Made by a program: the position numbers and the translations under genes. From an uncultured Prevotellaceae bacterium (GTDB taxonomy: Bacteria > Bacteroidota > Bacteroidia > Bacteroidales > Bacteroidaceae): a DNA stretch of 64,000 nt. The notes beneath the pieces are model-generated. The model was not told the DNA's origin and ran no database searches. It was given only the letters and a program-made list of their open reading frames with translations. Positions 24,463 to 32,465 of the stretch are shown one piece after another. The stretch is taken from assembly GCA_902775605.1 (NCBI GenBank), contig CACYNE010000033.1:1-64000 (forward strand), in the 5' to 3' direction. Position 1 is the first letter of the stretch. The number at the start of each line of letters is the position of its first letter.

Positions 24463-27322
24463 CGTCGTCCTCCTCTTCGGGTTCCTCACCCTCTATATTT
24501 AGTTGTTGGAAAATTTTATTAACCTGATATTTCACGGCTTTGCTCTCGTCTTTGACTCCAGGACATCCCACCGCAAAAGCTACGATACAGTCATCACCAA
24601 GTGCCTTTCTGTACTTTTGCAGAATCTCTTCTTCCTCGCCGTCAGCTTCTTTAGGCTTGATAAACATAATTACCAACATGGGATTTCGTTTTGGAAGGAA
24701 TCTGAAGTAGGCCTTGACTGGAATATCTCTCCCCGTGCTATTCTCTCCGTCTATTTCCCATTGCTTGCGCTGAGCATTTTCTGCCTTTTCTATATCCTCC
24801 TTCGATAGAGCAAAACGGCCTTCCATGCTACCGGTCATAACACGACGGCGAGTACTAATCTGGATGATGTTTCGAGTGGTGCTACAGATGGAACGCTCCA
24901 TGCATTTCACCTGTCGTAGGCCCTCAACATCGTAACGTGTAGATGATTTACCGCTTTCAAATACAACATCCCATAAATCGACTCCTTCTGTCTCTTCGTC
25001 TTCCAAAAAACTAATGATGTTTTTCGCATCGAAGCGAGGATTAGCCATTGAATATTTGATACTACGCAAGAACTCAACAACCACATCTTTAGGCACATCG
25101 GCAAAGTATCGCGAACTCCCATCGGAAGTGTCGTTCACATCCTTGTCGGCTTTCCTATAATCTGTGAATCTGAGCGTATAACCTTTTGACAAAAGGTGTG
25201 ATGCAAGTTCTTGTACTTGTTGTGTATTTATCTTATTGTGCTCTATCTTCGTTGTAATATATGGGGTGTCATAGATGTTGCCATAAAACGAATACATCAT
25301 GTCCTTACTAACGGCAGATCTCATCTTATTTGATGCCGTTATTTGCAAATCATCACAATTGTCCCTAACCTTGATACCGAAGTCTTTGGGAGTCAGCTGC
25401 TGGTCGAACATCTCGCGAATGTCGTTCTTCAGTTCAGCAGATGCCCTTGCAACTTCTGCATACCATAATGAGCTGGTATGGCTTGTCCATATTTGGAAGA
25501 GGTCTTCGTATCCACGTCGATACCCGAACCACCGCCCCATCTGCATCAGAACATCAAAAGTGGCTGTATTCCGATAGAAGTAACTCACCATCAGCCCCTC
25601 AAGCGTTAATCCACGAGACAGAGCAAGACCGCCAATAGCAATAACTCGCAGCGATGGGTTCTCTTTGTAATTCAGCGAAGCACTCTGTTTAGAGCCGTTA
25701 ACCATTTTCACCTCAATCTTTTCCAAAGCCGCCAACAGAGCACTTTTTTGGGAAACGCGAGCAAATGTTATGTCGTTGACTTGGCAGAAATGCTTCTCCC
25801 ATAGTGAGTGTAACTCACCATATAGCGGTAGATGATAGTTTTTGCTCGCATCCTCATTGAAATTGACACGAATGTCGTTAAAAACTTCTTCGAACCATTC
25901 TGCGACATGCCCTGTTATCACTTTCTGGACATGAATGAAGCGGGACATGTTTACTAACATACTTCTTGGCTCCTTGCTCTGACCTCGTAAATCACGAACC
26001 ACATTTGCCAGACAGAAGCAAAGAATGGACTCACGCAGAGAGTCTGGCAAAATGCCGTCCCATTCCTTTTTGTGCTTATAGTAGAATGTGCCGGAATTGA
26101 GAACTTCTGGATTGTTTGTTACGAGGTCTTTGTAGTCCTCTGATGCGTAATCTGGTTCTGTAATGTCTGTAATATAACGCAGATTGTGATAGAAAGCACC
26201 CTCAGGATAGAATATCTTGTCTGCTCCCACGTAATTCGAGGGTGCTTCCAATGCATAAATGAAATGTTCGGGAAAGAGGTCTGCATGCTGCATGGCATCC
26301 ACTGAATCTGGGTCTATGAAAACATTGGCAAATGGGGTGGCCGTGAATCCTACGTATGTGGAATTCATAAAGAGATTACAGATTTGTCGGATAAGCTTGT
26401 TGGTGCGAGTTGGATCCGTCTCGTCTTTGCGTGTGTTCACAGATGCATTGTCTGCCTCATCGTCAATAAGTAGCATAGGAACATCCACATATCCTTTTAC
26501 GGGGTCAATATTCTGTTCTCTCAGCCAGTTGTAGAGCCGCTGTAGAACCGAAACGTTTTTCTTAATGACAAACAGAACCAATGAGTTGTTTGCCAAGGAC
26601 ATCGTTATCTTATTGCAATTGCCAACAAAATCGTTAAGTGTTGATGTAACAGAGGTTGCCTTGATTTGCTTGTTGTCCAGCCCTACACCCACACGTGGAT
26701 ATTTCTCAATCTTGCCTTCTTTCTTTAAGGTTATTCCTATTATACCTTCGTCAATACGCTCCTGTGTTTGCCTGCGCAAATTCTCTGTGATTCCAGTTAG
26801 CAGTATAACTACTTTATATCCAGCATCAGCAGCTTTGCAAATCAATCCTGTATAGGTCGCCGTCTTGCCTGATTGTACGTCGCCAATAATAAGACCTCGA
26901 CGGAGTCGTGGTTTATCTAATGTGTCGTTGGGATTGCCCAGACAATTCATTATGTCTGGCAATGTCACATCGTCAAGCAAATTGATGCTGATACGGCTTA
27001 TTGAAGAGTGATTGATGAGATAGTCCTTGTATCGTGACCAGAAAAAATTGTCTTGAATCTCCATATTGGAGTACCACTCACGCTTCTCATCGTAATTGTT
27101 GAATATCGCTTGCCCTTTATTGTGAACAATCTTATACTCGTACTCCATATCGATGAAGAGACGTGTCTTAGTTGAATAGTCGCAATCCAGTTTTGAGAGC
27201 ATGACAGCCTGATTGATATAGGTGTCTATATCTTCCGGTCTTAACTCTTTCCCTTGTGATTTGGATAAGTTGATAAGGGTTTTCGTTAACTGTCTTAGAT
27301 CTATATATTGGCTTTCTGTCAT
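24455..27322 (-). CDS. Z1-domain superfamily 2 helicase (955 aa)
   Basis: The helicase motifs are clear: Walker A IIGDVQSGKTATYTG near residues 146-160, Walker B MLLIDDEADNAS, motif III VGFTATPFANVF, and the Z1 part with GGLALSRGLTLEGL and the motif VI QMGRWFGYR. The Z1 domain defines helicases found with MORC ATPases in predicted restriction systems. The acidic C-terminus (EGEEPEEEDDDE) overlaps the DUF4420 start. It is the motor of the operon, beginning one base after the MORC stop. Confidence 0.9.
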   Translation of the reverse strand: MTESQYIDLRQLTKTLINLSKSQGKELRPEDIDTYINQAVMLSKLDCDYSTKTRLFIDMEYEYKIVHNKGQAIFNNYDEKREWYSNMEIQDNFFWSRYKDYLINHSSISRISINLLDDVTLPDIMNCLGNPNDTLDKPRLRRGLIIGDVQSGKTATYTGLICKAADAGYKVVILLTGITENLRRQTQERIDEGIIGITLKKEGKIEKYPRVGVGLDNKQIKATSVTSTLNDFVGNCNKITMSLANNSLVLFVIKKNVSVLQRLYNWLREQNIDPVKGYVDVPMLLIDDEADNASVNTRKDETDPTRTNKLIRQICNLFMNSTYVGFTATPFANVFIDPDSVDAMQHADLFPEHFIYALEAPSNYVGADKIFYPEGAFYHNLRYITDITEPDYASEDYKDLVTNNPEVLNSGTFYYKHKKEWDGILPDSLRESILCFCLANVVRDLRGQSKEPRSMLVNMSRFIHVQKVITGHVAEWFEEVFNDIRVNFNEDASKNYHLPLYGELHSLWEKHFCQVNDITFARVSQKSALLAALEKIEVKMVNGSKQSASLNYKENPSLRVIAIGGLALSRGLTLEGLMVSYFYRNTATFDVLMQMGRWFGYRRGYEDLFQIWTSHTSSLWYAEVARASAELKNDIREMFDQQLTPKDFGIKVRDNCDDLQITASNKMRSAVSKDMMYSFYGNIYDTPYITTKIEHNKINTQQVQELASHLLSKGYTLRFTDYRKADKDVNDTSDGSSRYFADVPKDVVVEFLRSIKYSMANPRFDAKNIISFLEDEETEGVDLWDVVFESGKSSTRYDVEGLRQVKCMERSICSTTRNIIQISTRRRVMTGSMEGRFALSKEDIEKAENAQRKQWEIDGENSTGRDIPVKAYFRFLPKRNPMLVIMFIKPKEADGEEEEILQKYRKALGDDCIVAFAVGCPGVKDESKAVKYQVNKIFQQLNIEGEEPEEEDDDE

Positions 27323-27323
27323 G

Positions 27324-28826
27324 TTACTGGATTTTTTCTTTGAGTAGTTTCTCTTTTATTGCAGGGTATTTACACCAAGGCTCGGAGTTCATAAGGTCGT
27401 TTATAATCGCCTCCCATCCGTCAGAGCGAATAGTCATCATGGTGGTTGCCAATGTTACAGCCATCTGATAAACATCGTCAAGACGCTCATTTGTTTCCTC
27501 TGGCGCAGAAATAGATTCGTTGCTCTTGTCTATATACAACTGTTGAATAGGAAGGTTGTTCTCTATTTCTGTAAGAAGCATCTCCAGATACCCATAATCT
27601 TCATCACTCATTTTATCGCGAACGAACTGGAAAAGTTTACTTTCACGGTTTATTTGGTAGAAGAATGTGTTGTTCCTGCCACTTTTCCTATCCCAGATGT
27701 AATCAAGATTATCATTCACCTTTTCAGTACGCCCTCTATACGTCTGTTGGCGAACAGAAAATTCGAGAGCCTCCTCAACAGCTTTTTTTAACCTGTGAAG
27801 TATTTGCTTGGGGATAGAGGCTTGTTGCTTCTTAATATCAATAGCCCAAATGTCATCAAGCGAATTGGGAATGTCAACACGAATGCGTGCATTCTTTGTC
27901 AATTCTGCACGTTGTTTCATACCAAACCAAGTGCCCCAAATAATCAACCTTTTGTTGCGATATATATAGAATCCCTGTTTTGAACGAAGATTTTCAATAC
28001 CACCAATCAGTTGCTTGTCTTTTTCCTTCAACTCTGTTGCAAAAGGCAGAATGAATGGACGGATTTTTACCATTCTCTCAATTCCGTTACAGTCCTTGAC
28101 ATCTAACTCTATTTCTTTCTTGACCGTAGTCTTAGGGTGCTGTTCAAGGAATGGATCTAATGGCTTTATGTCGAGTTCATTGATGAAAATGTGCAAACGT
28201 GACGTACCTATGCCCGACAAATAGCGGTGATAAATCAAAGCGAGGGTACTTTCTAATGAGGAACGCAAATCCACCAATGTCGAATACACCTGTCCGCCAC
28301 TTGAATTGGATAAAACATCAAAATCTTGCCAAATGACCAATGTTCCATTCTTTTGCCCTTTTAGTTTTGCAATATACGGTAGTGCATCGATTTCTTTGGC
28401 GTCCAATTCCTTTATCATCCAATCCTGAGTTTCAAGAATGTGATTGTAATCCCAAGTAAAACCGTTCAGCTTCTTACCTTCATAGCTTACTACGGTTAGA
28501 CAACGGCATTGTGACAATGATGCTGACTTCATCCCCATTCCAAAACGCCCAAGGTCTTCCTCTGAACGTTCTTCCTCAGCTGACAAACAACCATAGCGCA
28601 TTGCCTCAAAAAGGACATCCGCAGCCATACCATCACCATCATCTAGTATCCCCAGGGCTAGTTCGTCCATAGGGTTGGTCGGGAAGAGAATGCGTACGTT
28701 TTGCGCATGTGCGCTGATGCTGTTATCAACGACATCAGCAACAGCAGACTCAAAGGAATAGCCCATTGAGCGAAGCGATCCCATTAGTGTGGAAGCTTTG
28801 GGTATATGTCTTCTATCCTTGCTCAT
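27324..28826 (-). CDS. MORC-like GHKL ATPase (500 aa)
   Basis: The N-terminal GHKL domain is intact: N-box VADVVDNSISAHA with the metal-binding Asn, G1 LDDGDGM, and G2 LGRFGMGMKSASL. The S5-like fold follows, with YIYRNKRLIIWGTWFG. Prokaryotic MORC ATPases were proposed as DNA-remodelling subunits of restriction-modification-like systems and as the source of eukaryotic MORC proteins. The start overlaps the methyltransferase by 14 bp. ATP-driven dimer closure around DNA is the likely action. Confidence 0.9.
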   Translation of the reverse strand: MSKDRRHIPKASTLMGSLRSMGYSFESAVADVVDNSISAHAQNVRILFPTNPMDELALGILDDGDGMAADVLFEAMRYGCLSAEEERSEEDLGRFGMGMKSASLSQCRCLTVVSYEGKKLNGFTWDYNHILETQDWMIKELDAKEIDALPYIAKLKGQKNGTLVIWQDFDVLSNSSGGQVYSTLVDLRSSLESTLALIYHRYLSGIGTSRLHIFINELDIKPLDPFLEQHPKTTVKKEIELDVKDCNGIERMVKIRPFILPFATELKEKDKQLIGGIENLRSKQGFYIYRNKRLIIWGTWFGMKQRAELTKNARIRVDIPNSLDDIWAIDIKKQQASIPKQILHRLKKAVEEALEFSVRQQTYRGRTEKVNDNLDYIWDRKSGRNNTFFYQINRESKLFQFVRDKMSDEDYGYLEMLLTEIENNLPIQQLYIDKSNESISAPEETNERLDDVYQMAVTLATTMMTIRSDGWEAIINDLMNSEPWCKYPAIKEKLLKEKIQ

Positions 28827-29895
28827 GTTTCTTTGTTTGCTTTAATATTTCTTGGAATACGGCCTTAGACAGCAGGGGCGGTACTGCGTTACCTATTTGC
28901 TGTTGTATATGCATGAGTGGACCTTCGAAGATGAAAGTATCTGGAAAACTTTGAAGCCGCGCTGCCTCTCTCACAGAGATACCTCTGTCTTCGTAAGGAT
29001 GTATGAGCATACTCTTTCTGTAATTCGATATGACAACCGATGGCTGGTCAGCTCTCAGACGTTTGTAGATTCCACTATGACATCGCCCCTTATCTGCATA
29101 GTTCTGCATAAGGTGGTCTGGAATAGCTCGCCAGTTCTGACCTTGGCCAATATACTTGTATCTCTCAATTACCAAGTCATTGTTTCTGGAAACAAAGTTT
29201 TGCCGGGCCATGTCGGAACCTTTGCGCATCAATTGAGCATAGGGGCTTGCTTCTTCCAACGTCAAGGTGTATGGGGCTTCATCAACCATCTCGCCATTCT
29301 GTAAAGAAGGCAAGTCACCGATAGCTTCTTCGACGGTTATTTTTGTCTCGTGTATTTTCGGGAACTTGAAATTAATGCCAAGCCTGTTGCCGACCATGAA
29401 GAATCGGTTCCTATTTTGTGGTACACCATAATCGGAAGCCCAAAGAACGGAAGAGGTGATATTATCATATCCCTCGATAGCCCGGAAGCAATCCTCAATC
29501 ATTAACTGGGTCTTTCCTTCATTGATGTTCGTTAACCCCCATACATTCTCCAAAACAAACCACTCTGGTCTTATCTCCTGTACAAAGCGAACGAACTCCA
29601 AGAACAAGAAATTCTTTTCGTTTTTCATATTCCTTGTTCTAGTATTAGACATCGAGAACCCCTGGCATGGTGGTCCGCCCATTATTACAAAGACGGGCTT
29701 CTTTTCGCCATGCAACGTCTTGGGGTCTATATTTTGAATATCTCCCTGTAGAACCTTTGCTCCTTTGTGGTTTCGTAGGAACGTTTTTGCAGCGTGCGGA
29801 TTAATCTCTATGGCAGTACTTATTTTTATACCAGCCATTTCCGCTCCAAGACTCAGCCCTCCTGCTCCAGAAAAGATGTCTATTCCATATCTCAT
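28813..29895 (-). CDS. DNA (cytosine-5) methyltransferase (360 aa)
   Basis: The C5-methyltransferase motifs are present: I DIFSGAGGLSLG, IV GGPPCQGFS with the catalytic Cys, VI LENVWGL, VIII QNRNRFFMVG, and X QQIGNAVPP. The target-recognition region between VIII and X is of ordinary length, so it should be active and modify one short site, which cannot be predicted here. It is the self-protection part of the MORC/Z1 operon, directly after the XRE gene (6 bp gap). Confidence 0.93.
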   Translation of the reverse strand: MRYGIDIFSGAGGLSLGAEMAGIKISTAIEINPHAAKTFLRNHKGAKVLQGDIQNIDPKTLHGEKKPVFVIMGGPPCQGFSMSNTRTRNMKNEKNFLFLEFVRFVQEIRPEWFVLENVWGLTNINEGKTQLMIEDCFRAIEGYDNITSSVLWASDYGVPQNRNRFFMVGNRLGINFKFPKIHETKITVEEAIGDLPSLQNGEMVDEAPYTLTLEEASPYAQLMRKGSDMARQNFVSRNNDLVIERYKYIGQGQNWRAIPDHLMQNYADKGRCHSGIYKRLRADQPSVVISNYRKSMLIHPYEDRGISVREAARLQSFPDTFIFEGPLMHIQQQIGNAVPPLLSKAVFQEILKQTKKHEQG

Positions 29896-29901
29896 ATATA
29901 A

Positions 29902-30138
29902 TTACTTCTTACTTGATTCTTGTGACAGCAGGTATGATTTGTATTCTCGAACAATCAATTCCTTGATGTCAACTTCCAATAAGTCGGCTATCTTCAGAAG
30001 ACTGTTTAGATCTGGTTGCGAGACATTTGTACACCATTTGGAAACAGTTGATGGTGTCACACCCATTTGCTCTGATAACCACTTGCTTGTCCGACTCTTC
30101 TCGAAGAGTACAATTTTTATTCTGTTTACTGGTTCCAT
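29902..30138 (-). CDS. XRE-family helix-turn-helix regulator of the MORC/Z1 operon (78 aa)
   Basis: The protein is a single HTH domain: NRIKIVLFEKSRTSKWLSEQ, the recognition helix segment TPSTVSKWCTN, then LLKIADLLEVDIKELIV. It resembles small controller proteins that precede methyltransferases in restriction-modification operons, and probably times expression of modification and restriction. The start at 30138 is preferred: the -7 box at 30165-30158 puts the transcript start near 30151, which excludes the in-frame ATG at 30180; the ATG at 30144 is also possible. Confidence 0.85.
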   Translation of the reverse strand: MEPVNRIKIVLFEKSRTSKWLSEQMGVTPSTVSKWCTNVSQPDLNSLLKIADLLEVDIKELIVREYKSYLLSQESSKK

Positions 30139-30157
30139 GATCATTGAGTTTATGTTG

Positions 30158-30165
30158 CAAAGATA
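30158..30165 (-). promoter_or_regulatory. -7 box of the MORC/Z1 operon
   Basis: On the minus strand the sequence reads TATCTTTG, matching TAnnTTTG. It lies about 20 bp before the XRE start, so the leader is very short. All seven genes down to 20383 follow without gaps larger than 20 bp, so this is probably their main promoter. Confidence 0.6.
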
Positions 30166-30180
30166 ATGATTTATTTTCAA

Positions 30181-30441
30181 TTTCTTCTAAAATTATTGGT
30201 CTTGTGATAAAATATCATGCAACTTTTATGTTTTTTTACGAGTTTTGCCAAGTCCAAGTGAGTTTTATGCTAACACATTATTTATATAGCAAGGGATTGT
30301 ACGGCAACAATTCTCTATCTGGTGACACAAAAACATTGGTACAATTGGCTTGTTTTCACTTCTAGTTCGCGAAAACATTTCATTAACCCTCAAAAAATCA
30401 CACTAAATTACAGAAGGTCACCCAAAGGTCACTTCGGGTGT
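30181..30441. other. AT-rich right end of the element, no gene seen
   Basis: No coding frame with family character is found. Near the inner edge are two AGGTCAC repeats 11 bp apart (around 30415-30432) and a TTCGCGAA palindrome near 30366. They lie next to the 24-bp subterminal repeat and may belong to the recombination region. Confidence 0.5.
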
Positions 30442-30465
30442 TCTATGTTCACCTCATGTTCACCA
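30442..30465 (+). repeat. Right copy of the 24-bp subterminal repeat
   Basis: It is identical to 133-156, in the same orientation, with the two tandem ATGTTCACC half-sites. It lies 75 bp inside the right att repeat. It is a candidate arm-type site for the integrase or its excisionase. Confidence 0.6.
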
Positions 30466-30504
30466 TAAAAAGAAAAAGCACCTACAAAATCTTTGTAAGT
30501 GCTT
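30461..30504 (-). terminator. Terminator of the tRNA-Met gene, carried by the element
   Basis: Read on the minus strand, AAGCACTTACAAA (30504-30492) pairs with TTTGTAGGTGCTT (30488-30476) with one G-U pair, followed by a T-rich tract (30475-30466). It begins 12 bases after the tRNA 3' end. As it lies on the element side of the att repeat, the element seems to bring its own terminator for the rebuilt tRNA. Confidence 0.75.
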
Positions 30505-30515
30505 GATTTTTAGTG

Positions 30516-30589
30516 TGGACCAGCTTGGGCTTGAACCAAGGACCTCCAGATTATGAGTCTGTTGCTCTAACCAACTGAGCTACAAGTCC
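30516..30589 (-). tRNA. tRNA-Met (CAU), rebuilt integration target
   Basis: Read on the minus strand the gene begins GGACTTGTAGCTCAG, has the D-arm GCTCAGTTGGTTAGAGC, an anticodon loop CTCATAA with anticodon CAU, and a T-arm CTTGG-TTCAAGC-CCAAG. The acceptor stem has one T-T mismatch (position 6-67), and CCA is not encoded. No start-codon-type features of initiator tRNA (three G-C pairs in the anticodon stem) are seen, so elongator Met is likelier; a tRNA-Ile with modified CAU cannot be excluded. The 3' part left of the att repeat comes from the element side. Confidence 0.9.
30540..30557. repeat. attR: right 18-bp direct repeat inside the tRNA gene
   Basis: It is an exact copy of bases 1-18. 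It covers the tRNA anticodon loop, the 3' anticodon stem and the variable region. The 5' half of the tRNA (30558-30589) is on the chromosomal side and the 3' end is on the element side. Confidence 0.85.
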
Positions 30590-30601
30590 GATTTTGGAAT
30601 G

Positions 30602-30609
30602 CAAAGGTA
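30602..30609 (-). promoter_or_regulatory. -7 box of the tRNA-Met gene
   Basis: On the minus strand it reads TACCTTTG and lies 12 bp before the mature tRNA 5' end, a normal distance for a short leader. Confidence 0.6.
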
Positions 30610-30669
30610 CAAGTAATTCGTGAATTATCCAAATTTTTTTCGTAAAAAGACGTAAATAGAGTGGTTTTC

Positions 30670-30701
30670 TTTGGTTTTTCGCTTGTTATACACTACCTTT
30701 G
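30670..30701 (+). promoter_or_regulatory. Promoter of ribF
   Basis: TTTGG (30670-30674) and the -7 box TACCTTTG (30694-30701) are about 20 bp apart. The ATG at 30709 follows at once, so the mRNA is nearly leaderless. Confidence 0.6.
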
Positions 30702-30708
30702 CACCCCA

Positions 30709-31638
30709 ATGAAAACGATATTTTTCCCTGACCAGACGCTGAATGATGGCAAGTATGCTGCCACCATCGGCTTCTTTGACGGCGTGCATCAAGGCCACCA
30801 GTTCCTGATGAGAAGGCTGAACGAAGAGGCTCGGGAGCGTGGGCTGCTGTCGATGGCCATCACCTTTGAGCGCCATCCGCGTCAGGTTGTGCAAGGAGAC
30901 TGGAAACCCGAACTGCTGACAGACCTGCACGAGAAGCTGAGACTGCTGAAGGCCACGGGTATCGACGTGGTAGTGGTGCTACGCTTCAACCGCCAGATGG
31001 CCAGTCTCTCGGCAGGCGAGTTCATGCAGCTGATGCACGACCGCCTGGGCGTCAGGATGCTGCTGACGGGCTATGACAACCGCTTTGGTCACGATAGAAC
31101 GGAGGGTTTTGGGGACTATCAGTGCTACGGGTGTAAGATAGGTATTGATGTGGTGTGTGCCGACGCCCTGACCGTGGGCCAGCTAAACGTCAGCTCGTCG
31201 CTGGTGCGCCGTCTGCTGAAGGCGGGCAACATGGAGGAGGCGAACCACTGTCTGGGTCGCCCCTACAGCATCAGCGGACAGGTGGTTCACGGCGAACAGA
31301 TAGGGCGCACCATCGGATTCCCCACGGCCAACCTGCAGCCTGATGACGACAAGCTGGTTCCGATGGATGGCGTCTATGCCGTGATGGTGGACCTGGACAA
31401 TGACAAACGTCTGCAGGGCATCATGAACATTGGCACACGCCCCACCTTCAACGGCACCCATCGCACACTGGAGACCAACCTCCTGGAGCCGGTGGGCAAC
31501 CTCTATGGTCAGCGCATTTTCGTCCATTTCATCGGTCGCCTGCGCAGCGAACGGCAGTTCCCGTCAGCTGATGCACTGGCCGAGCAGATACAGAAAGACA
31601 TAGAACAAGCAAAGGACATATTAAACCAAGAAGTATGA
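30709..31638 (+). CDS. ribF: Bifunctional riboflavin kinase / FAD synthetase
   Basis: The enzyme makes FMN from riboflavin and then FAD from FMN and ATP. The N-terminal FAD-synthetase (nucleotidyltransferase) half has GFFDGVHQGHQFL with the HxGH box and SSSLVRRLL as the second signature. The C-terminal riboflavin kinase half has GRTIGFPTANLQ with the PTAN motif and VYAVMVDL, NIGTRPTF. The length (309 aa) is normal. The ATG at 30709 is chosen because upstream codons lie in the promoter. The stop overlaps the start of the CPBP gene (ATGA). Confidence 0.95.
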   Translation: MKTIFFPDQTLNDGKYAATIGFFDGVHQGHQFLMRRLNEEARERGLLSMAITFERHPRQVVQGDWKPELLTDLHEKLRLLKATGIDVVVVLRFNRQMASLSAGEFMQLMHDRLGVRMLLTGYDNRFGHDRTEGFGDYQCYGCKIGIDVVCADALTVGQLNVSSSLVRRLLKAGNMEEANHCLGRPYSISGQVVHGEQIGRTIGFPTANLQPDDDKLVPMDGVYAVMVDLDNDKRLQGIMNIGTRPTFNGTHRTLETNLLEPVGNLYGQRIFVHFIGRLRSERQFPSADALAEQIQKDIEQAKDILNQEV

Positions 31639-32465
31639 CTGACAAGAAATCATTTCCCTTCATAGCACTGGCCTATGTGCTGGTGTTTCTTTTCATCAAT
31701 ATTATCTCGCAGACCATCGCCCTGTTTGTGGAGAAGGTGGTCGTGAAGGATGCGGCAGACACACTGTCGCCCCTGGCAACGGTCATTGCCATGGCTGTCT
31801 CGACTCTCGTCACCGTGACCATATTCCTGTGGACCAAATGGGCGGTGGTATCCAGAAACTATATCATGACGCGCCCCTGGATGGTGCTTTCATGGAGTGT
31901 GGTCGCCGCCTTAGGTGCCATCATCCCTTCGGTCTATCTGCAGGAGCTGATGCTCGAATGGCCCGACGCTATTCAAAAGATGGTGGATGAGGCGGCGCAG
32001 CAGATGATAGGAATCATGAACACCATGGGTGGCTATGCCGTGGTCTGTCTGCTAGCACCGATTGGCGAGGAACTGATATTCCGTGGCGCCGTATTAAAAA
32101 AGCTGTTGGCATGGAAGCCGCAGCACCGCTGGCTGATGATTATGCTGTCGGCCCTGCTGTTTGCGATGGCCCACATGAACCCCGCACAGTTCATTCATCC
32201 CTTCCTTATCGGTCTGCTGCTGGGATGGATGTATGAGCGTACGGGCAGCATCATCCCCGGCATTGCCTACCACTGGGCGAACAACACCGCGGCTTTTCTG
32301 CTGACACGCATCTATCAGGACCCCGACATCACCATCACCCAGATATTGGGCTCGCACAGTCGCGCCCTGATGGCTGTAGGTTTCTCTATGCTGATCTTCA
32401 TCCCCGCTGTTTATCAGCTGAATATGTGGATGAAGAAGGCCGGGAAGAACTACTTCAACAAATGA
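31635..32465 (+). CDS. CPBP-family intramembrane metalloprotease (276 aa)
   Basis: The protein has several membrane segments, the first at residues 8-30 (ALAYVLVFLFINIISQTIAL). The CPBP/Abi motifs are EELIFRGAVL (motif 1, the EE-xxx-R), HMNPAQF (motif 2 His) and YHWANN (motif 3). Members cut or process prenylated or other membrane proteins; the substrate here is unknown. The start overlaps the ribF stop by 4 bp, so they form an operon. Its 3' end overlaps the convergent dprA gene by 16 bp. Confidence 0.9.
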   Translation: MTDKKSFPFIALAYVLVFLFINIISQTIALFVEKVVVKDAADTLSPLATVIAMAVSTLVTVTIFLWTKWAVVSRNYIMTRPWMVLSWSVVAALGAIIPSVYLQELMLEWPDAIQKMVDEAAQQMIGIMNTMGGYAVVCLLAPIGEELIFRGAVLKKLLAWKPQHRWLMIMLSALLFAMAHMNPAQFIHPFLIGLLLGWMYERTGSIIPGIAYHWANNTAAFLLTRIYQDPDITITQILGSHSRALMAVGFSMLIFIPAVYQLNMWMKKAGKNYFNK

